Positions 59,496 through 64,000 of a DNA stretch of 64,000 nucleotides are shown here, piece by piece; position 1 is the first letter of the stretch, and each line of letters starts with the position of its first letter. The stretch covers positions 1 to 64,000 of the forward strand of contig JAPLTX010000008.1 of assembly GCA_026397915.1 (NCBI GenBank), given 5' to 3'. Under the pieces are notes generated by a model. That model was not told the origin of the DNA. It saw nothing but the letters and a program-made list of their open reading frames with translations, and made no database searches. The stretch comes from Verrucomicrobiota bacterium (GTDB lineage Bacteria; Verrucomicrobiota; Verrucomicrobiia; CAIQCK01). Both the position numbers and the translations under genes were made by a program.

Positions 59496-60290
59496 ATGGC
59501 CAGATCAATGAAAGTCGTCATCCTCTGCGGCGGACAGGGCACGCGGTTGCGTGAGGAAACCGAATATCGCCCCAAGCCGATGGTTGAGATCGGCGGCCGG
59601 CCGATGCTGTGGCACATCATGAAGATGTATGCCCGCCACGGCTTCGCGGACTTTGTGCTTTGTCTCGGCTACAAGGGACAGGTCATCCGCGAATACTTCC
59701 TCGACTACCACGCCATGAACGCCGACTTCACCATCCAGCTCGGTGTGAAACCGAAGGTTGCCTACTACGACCGCGACGCCATCGAGAAATGGCGCGTCAC
59801 GCTCGCCGAGACCGGCGCCGAGACCATGACCGGCGCGCGACTGGCCCGTGTCGCGAAGTATGTCCGCGGCGGCACGTTCATGCTCACCTACGGCGACGGC
59901 GTCTCCGATGTGAACATCCGCGACCTGATGGCGTTCCATCGCTCTCACGGCAAACTGGTGACTGTCACCGGCGTGCGGCCGCCATCGCGGTTTGGCGAGA
60001 TGGACATCAAGGACAACCGCGTGCTCAGCTTCAACGAAAAGCCGCAGGTCAGCCAGGGCCTCATCAACGGTGGCTTCTTCGTCATGGAGCCGGGATTCTT
60101 GCGCTACCTGTCGGACGACCCGGGCTGCGTGTTGGAGCAGGAGCCGCTGCGGCGTTGCGCGCAGGACGGCCAGTTGATGATCTACCGTCACGAAGGTTTC
60201 TGGCAGCCGATGGACACCTTCCGCGAGTATGAACTGCTCAACCGGTTCTGGACCTCCGGCCAGGCGCCGTGGAAGACATGGAAGGACTGA
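59496..60290 (+). CDS. rfbF: Glucose-1-phosphate cytidylyltransferase
   Basis: A 264-aa nucleotidyltransferase that makes CDP-glucose. Motifs are [21 protein letters not shown] in outline (GGxGTRLR), [24 protein letters not shown] (metal Asp) and MDIKDNRV. The [19 protein letters not shown] block matches RfbF enzymes and not RfbA-type thymidylyltransferases. An internal ATG at 59508 (MKVVILCGG) is a possible start. First gene of a three-gene plus-strand operon; the next starts 2 bp after its stop. Confidence 0.95.
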   Translation: MARSMKVVILCGGQGTRLREETEYRPKPMVEIGGRPMLWHIMKMYARHGFADFVLCLGYKGQVIREYFLDYHAMNADFTIQLGVKPKVAYYDRDAIEKWRVTLAETGAETMTGARLARVAKYVRGGTFMLTYGDGVSDVNIRDLMAFHRSHGKLVTVTGVRPPSRFGEMDIKDNRVLSFNEKPQVSQGLINGGFFVMEPGFLRYLSDDPGCVLEQEPLRRCAQDGQLMIYRHEGFWQPMDTFREYELLNRFWTSGQAPWKTWKD

Positions 60291-60292
60291 AG

Positions 60293-61273
60293 ATGGCCGA
60301 CAAATTCTGGCAGGATCGCAACGTATTCGTCACCGGCGCCACAGGCTTGCTCGGCTCGTGGCTGACGGAAGCCCTCGTCGAGCACGGCGCCAATGTCGTG
60401 GCGCTGGTGCGCGACAGCGTGCCGCGCTCGCGGCTGGCCACCGCCGGCGTGCTCGGCCGGGTCAACGTCGTCCACGGCGCGCTGGAGGATTACGCGCTCA
60501 TCGAGCGCAGCCTCGGCGAATACGAAGTGGACACGATCTTTCACCTTGCCGCGCAAACCATCGTCGGCATTGCCAACAACAACCCGCTCTCCACCTTCGA
60601 GTCAAACGTCCGCGGCACGTGGCACGTCCTCGAAGCCGCTCGCCGCTCGCCGCTCGTGAAGGCCGTCGTCATCGCTTCCAGCGACAAAGCCTACGGCGAC
60701 CAGGAGAAACTTCCCTACGACGAAACGACGCCGCTGGAGGGCCGGCATCCTTACGACGTGTCGAAGAGTTGCGCCGACCTGATCTCGCTGGCTTACGCCA
60801 AGAGCTACGGCATGAACGTCTGCGTCACCCGCTGCGGCAACTTCTACGGCGGCGGCGACCTCAATTTCAACCGCATCGTGCCGCAAACGATCCGCTCCGT
60901 GCTGCGCGGCGAGCAGCCGGTGATCCGCAGCAACGGCAAACCGATCCGCGATTACTTTTTCATCAAGGACGGCGCGGAGGCTTACCTGATGCTCGCCGAG
61001 AAAATGCGGGCGCTGAAGATCGCCGGCGAGGCGTTCAACTTCAGCAATGAAATCCAGGTGACCGTGCTGGAGTTGACGAAGCTGATCCTCAAGCTCGCGG
61101 GTCGCGAGGACCTCAAACCGCGCATCCTCAACCAAGCCCGCAACGAAATCCTCCACCAGTATCTCTCGGCGAAGAAAGCCCGGCGCGTCCTCGGCTGGCG
61201 CCCGCGTTACACGCTGGAGCAGGGATTGCGCGAAACCATCGCCTGGTATCGAGAGTATTTCGCCGCGCAGTGA
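60293..61273 (+). CDS. rfbG: CDP-glucose 4,6-dehydratase
   Basis: A 326-aa extended short-chain dehydrogenase, ATG at 60293 behind GGAAGG. It has [12 protein letters not shown] (NAD site), [19 protein letters not shown] and YDVSK (catalytic Tyr/Lys) and [21 protein letters not shown] with the following DQEKLPY is typical of RfbG. It converts CDP-glucose to CDP-4-keto-6-deoxyglucose, using the product of the upstream gene. Confidence 0.93.
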   Translation: MADKFWQDRNVFVTGATGLLGSWLTEALVEHGANVVALVRDSVPRSRLATAGVLGRVNVVHGALEDYALIERSLGEYEVDTIFHLAAQTIVGIANNNPLSTFESNVRGTWHVLEAARRSPLVKAVVIASSDKAYGDQEKLPYDETTPLEGRHPYDVSKSCADLISLAYAKSYGMNVCVTRCGNFYGGGDLNFNRIVPQTIRSVLRGEQPVIRSNGKPIRDYFFIKDGAEAYLMLAEKMRALKIAGEAFNFSNEIQVTVLELTKLILKLAGREDLKPRILNQARNEILHQYLSAKKARRVLGWRPRYTLEQGLRETIAWYREYFAAQ

Positions 61274-61815
61274 CGGCGACGGCCATGCGCTTCATCCCCA
61301 CCGCACTCGCCGGCGCCTGCGTCATTGAGCTGGAGTTACGTCACGACGCACGCGGATTTTTCGCGCGCACCTTCTGCGAGCGCGAGTTTGCCGAGCACGG
61401 GCTGGTGGCGCGCTTCGTCCAGTGCAACATCGCTTGGAACAAGGAAAAGGGGACGCTGCGCGGCATGCACTACCAAGCGCCGCCGCACGCCGAGGCGAAG
61501 GTCGTCCGCTGCACGCGCGGTGCGATCTACGATGTCATCGTGGACATCCGGCCCGGTTCGCCGACCCGCGGCAAGTGGGTCGCCGTGGAACTGACGCCGC
61601 AGAACGGCCTGATGCTCTACGTGCCGGAAGGATTCGCCCACGGTTACCAGACGCTGGAGCCGGACACGGAGGTCTCGTATCTAATGGGCGCGTTCCCGGA
61701 ACCGGCCGCCGCGCGCGGCTTCCGATGGGACGACCCGACCCTCAACATCCGCTGGCCGCTGCCGTCGCCGATCATGTCTGATCGGGACCGCTCGCATCCC
61801 GACTTCAAGCTTTGA
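61270..61815 (+). CDS. dTDP-4-dehydrorhamnose 3,5-epimerase-like (RmlC/RfbC family)
   Basis: A 181-aa cupin-fold epimerase; the GTG at 61270 overlaps the previous stop, and the ATG at 61285 is an alternative. Family blocks are [32 protein letters not shown] (catalytic His), [18 protein letters not shown] and [13 protein letters not shown]. In this operon it probably acts on the CDP-4-keto sugar and not on a dTDP sugar, as no dTDP-glucose genes are present. Confidence 0.9.
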   Translation: MTATAMRFIPTALAGACVIELELRHDARGFFARTFCEREFAEHGLVARFVQCNIAWNKEKGTLRGMHYQAPPHAEAKVVRCTRGAIYDVIVDIRPGSPTRGKWVAVELTPQNGLMLYVPEGFAHGYQTLEPDTEVSYLMGAFPEPAAARGFRWDDPTLNIRWPLPSPIMSDRDRSHPDFKL

Positions 61816-61821
61816 CGGCGC

Positions 61822-62706
61822 TCAACCAAGCGTCCGCTCGCGCAACTGCCGGCCGCCTTCGCTTTTCAAGAACGTCTCCAGCGCCGTCCGCCAGTGGCTC
61901 ATGCGGTTGAGGTCGAGCGCGTGGAGCCGCGCGTTGGCCAGCGCGGTGTAGCGCGGCCGTTTCAGCGTGTCGTCGGCCTCGCTTGGCTTTGGCTTCACAA
62001 CGACCGCGTTGCCGCCGATGTCGAGGATGGCCTGCGCAAACTCGCGCCACGTGCAAGTGCCTTCCTGCACGGCGTGAAAAAGCCCGTCCGCTCCAGCTTC
62101 GAGCAGCACGCGCGTCTGGCGCGCCAGTTCCAACGTCCACGTCGGGCTGCACGTTTCGCGGTCGCTCAGGGCAATCTCCTGTTTGCCTCGCGCCATCTTC
62201 CAGACGATCTGGACGAAGTTGGCGCCCTTGGTGAGCGTGGGCGTCTCGCCGTAGAGGCCGGTGGTTCGCAGCACGAGATGGCGCGGCGAGGCGGCGAGCA
62301 CGCGCTGTTCGCCGGCGAGTTTGCTGGCGCCATAGACGTTCAGCGGCCGGGGCGCGTCGGTTTCAGCGTAAGGATGGTCGGTTTCGCCGTCAAAAACGTA
62401 ATCGGTGCCGTAATGGACGCAGACCGCGCCGAGGTCGCGCGCCACGTTGGCGACGTTGGCCGCGCCGGCATCGTTGACGGCGAACGCGGCATCGCGGTTC
62501 GTCTCGGCTTCGCGGACGAGATTGTAGGCGGCGGTGTTGATAACAACGTCGGGCCGCGCTGCCGCGAGTTGCCGGCGGAGTTGGTTGAGGTTCGTGACAT
62601 CGAGTTCGGGCAGATCGAAGCCCGTGACCTGCCAGCCATGGCGGAAGACTTTCATCAGGTCGGAACCCAATGCGCCGCGCGCGCCGATGATCGCGATGTG
62701 TTGCAT
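61822..62706 (-). CDS. dTDP-4-dehydrorhamnose reductase-like (RmlD family)
   Basis: A 294-aa NAD(P)H-dependent reductase, ATG at 62706; a longer frame upstream overlaps the methyltransferase gene and is not family sequence. It has IAIIGARGALGSDL, the ELDVTNLNQL segment, DVVINTAAYNLVREAE, TDYVFDGE and YGASKLAGE (catalytic YxxxK). It would reduce the 4-keto group to finish a 6-deoxysugar. It converges with the epimerase gene, with only 6 bp between the stops. Confidence 0.92.
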   Translation of the reverse strand: MQHIAIIGARGALGSDLMKVFRHGWQVTGFDLPELDVTNLNQLRRQLAAARPDVVINTAAYNLVREAETNRDAAFAVNDAGAANVANVARDLGAVCVHYGTDYVFDGETDHPYAETDAPRPLNVYGASKLAGEQRVLAASPRHLVLRTTGLYGETPTLTKGANFVQIVWKMARGKQEIALSDRETCSPTWTLELARQTRVLLEAGADGLFHAVQEGTCTWREFAQAILDIGGNAVVVKPKPSEADDTLKRPRYTALANARLHALDLNRMSHWRTALETFLKSEGGRQLRERTLG

Positions 62707-62726
62707 GGTCGTTCCGGGAGCGCCGC

Positions 62727-63974
62727 TTAGAGGATCGCCGGTTGCGGGATCGGGGTGATGAACTTCCCGCCGCGCTGCCGGTAAGCCGCCTGTTGCGCCA
62801 AAATCTCCTCGGCGAAGTTCCATGCCAGGATCACGACATAATCCGGCATGTCTTGCAGCAGTTTCTCCGGCGGATGAATCGGCAGGTGCGCGCCCGGCGT
62901 GAAACGGCCCTGCTTGAGCGGACTGCGGTCCACGGTGTAGGCAATGAGGTCCGTGGTGATACCGCAAAAGTTCAACAGCGTGTTGCCCTTGGCCGGTGCG
63001 CCGTAGGCGGCCACGCGCTTGCCCTGCCGCTTGAGGTCGCGGAGCAACTCGAGCAGCGCCAGTTTCTGCGCGGCGGCTTTGTCGGCGAGTGTCCGGAGCG
63101 TTTCCAGCGAGTCGAGGCGATGCCCGCGCTCGAGCGCCAGCATCGCGGCGACAGAATCTTGCAGCGGAAAAATCTTGTTCTCCGGCAAACAGCCGAACAC
63201 GCGCAGCGAGCCACCATGAATCGGCAGCCGCTCGACGTGGCGGATATCGAGGCCGCACTCGCGATAGAGCCGGACCAACGGCTCCACCGAGAGGTAAGAG
63301 AGGTGCTCATGATAAACCGTGTCGTATTCGCCACGCAGCAGGAAGTCCACCAGATACGGCGCTTCCACCACAAACGCGCCGTCGTCGGCCAGCATCGCCG
63401 CCGCGCCGCGGACGAAATCGCGGATGTCGTCCACGTGGGCCAGCACGTTGTTGGCGTGGATGGCGCGGGCGGGACCGTGCTCGGCGCGGAGCTGCCGGGC
63501 AAGCGCTTCGGAGAAGAACTGCGCCACGGTCGGCACGCCGGCTTGACGGGCGACGGCGGCAAGATTTTCTGCAGGCTCAATGCCCAGCACGCGTGAACCG
63601 GCGTCCTTATAGACCTTCAACAGGCTGCCGTCATTGCTGGCGACCTCGGCGACAAGGTCGGCGGGCTGGAGGCGGAACTGCTTTTTCATCATCTCCGCGA
63701 GCGCCCGGTTGTGGACGTGGATGAAGTCCGAATAGCCGGAGGCGTAGAGATAGTTGCGGAACATGATCACCGGCGCGACGACCTCGCGCAACTGGAGCAG
63801 GTGGCAGTTGGCGCACCATTGCAGTGTGAGCGGGAACGACGGCTCGGCGGCGATCTCGTCCGGCGATTTCAGGTAGCTGTTAGCCAGTGGCGTCCTGCCA
63901 AGGTCCAGGATCGCGTGCAAATCGCCGCTGTCGCAGATGCGGCACGTGGTTCGGTTGACGAAATGTTTGTTCAT
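62727..63974 (-). CDS. Zinc-finger SAM methyltransferase (NDP-hexose C-methyltransferase type)
   Basis: A 415-aa enzyme. The N-terminal zinc site is CRICDSGDL with a second CANC pair; the SAM domain has [19 protein letters not shown] (motif I) and [12 protein letters not shown]; the C-terminal part ([18 protein letters not shown]) is the half-Rossmann domain of the TylC3-type C-methyltransferases. It adds a methyl branch to carbon of a keto-deoxysugar. It is 20 bp upstream of the reductase gene and together with the plus-strand trio points to a branched CDP-6-deoxyhexose. Confidence 0.9.
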   Translation of the reverse strand: MNKHFVNRTTCRICDSGDLHAILDLGRTPLANSYLKSPDEIAAEPSFPLTLQWCANCHLLQLREVVAPVIMFRNYLYASGYSDFIHVHNRALAEMMKKQFRLQPADLVAEVASNDGSLLKVYKDAGSRVLGIEPAENLAAVARQAGVPTVAQFFSEALARQLRAEHGPARAIHANNVLAHVDDIRDFVRGAAAMLADDGAFVVEAPYLVDFLLRGEYDTVYHEHLSYLSVEPLVRLYRECGLDIRHVERLPIHGGSLRVFGCLPENKIFPLQDSVAAMLALERGHRLDSLETLRTLADKAAAQKLALLELLRDLKRQGKRVAAYGAPAKGNTLLNFCGITTDLIAYTVDRSPLKQGRFTPGAHLPIHPPEKLLQDMPDYVVILAWNFAEEILAQQAAYRQRGGKFITPIPQPAIL

Positions 63975-64000
63975 GCTGACGGGCCGTTCGCCTTTGCATC

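Overview
The window is GC-rich bacterial DNA (about 60-65% by eye, with lower-GC patches near 26-33 kb and 43-44 kb). The gene styles point to Verrucomicrobiota, perhaps a Pedosphaera/Limisphaera-like soil or groundwater lineage: Ser/Thr kinases fused to formylglycine-generating-enzyme (FGE/SUMF1) domains, a Tat-exported Gfo/Idh oxidoreductase, a four-helix-bundle S23-type protein, a YfbK-type VWA protein fused to an anti-sigma-like N-terminus, and many double-hairpin repeats. This lineage call is inference from gene style. No rRNA, tRNA or CRISPR array was seen.

Layout. 1-181: end of an insertion element that has cut the 3' end of an acr3 gene. 151-7038 (minus): an arsenic/metal operon transcribed from arsR: arsR, arsC, a small Cys protein, an ArsM fused to an AhpD-like domain, a thioredoxin-like membrane protein, a CcdA-like protein, a Cys-rich peptide, a P1B ATPase, then truncated acr3. 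7144-8523: a Tat-exported oxidoreductase. 8574-16906 (minus): seven tightly overlapping genes for a surface glycan or glycolipid (epimerase, M20 peptidase, four glycosyltransferase domains in three proteins, a flippase, a B12-type radical SAM enzyme). 17.0-22.1 kb: two small unknown genes, a four-helix-bundle gene beside a duplicated methyltransferase tail, and a type IIL-like restriction-methyltransferase. 22.3-25.8 kb: a kinase-adenylate cyclase-FGE-FGE receptor flanked by an 82-bp direct repeat. 26.1-30.2 kb: a compact, mostly unrecognised cluster of small exported and membrane proteins, including one gene that joins two neighbouring genes into one. 30.5-32.6 kb: an AlkA-like glycosylase and a low-GC radical SAM gene. 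33.1-37.0 kb: SMC. 37.1-41.6 kb: a kinase with three FGE domains. 41.8-46.2 kb: hemB, a radical SAM/SPASM enzyme, a universal stress protein and an Nramp transporter. 46.5-49.8 kb: metallo-hydrolase, CDF metal exporter, PIG-L deacetylase, endonuclease IV. 49.9-56.2 kb: DEAD-box helicase, two exported proteins, a large glycoside hydrolase. 56.3-59.4 kb: an ECF sigma factor with a chimeric anti-sigma/VWA partner. 59.5-64.0 kb: CDP-deoxyhexose synthesis genes.

How it works together. The left part is a metal(loid) detoxification block: arsenate reduction, arsenite methylation, export and thiol redox chemistry, plus a second, separate metal-transport group (Nramp and CDF) near 45-48 kb. Two glycan regions (8.6-16.9 and 59.5-64 kb) probably feed cell-surface polysaccharide. 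The centre (17-33 kb) looks like an accessory, rearranged region: partial copies of the methyltransferase locus lie at 18.4, 25.9 and 30.3 kb and bracket the kinase and the small-protein cluster. A family of double-hairpin (REP-like) elements recurs through the window; three of them sit inside reading frames and are translated as part of the protein.
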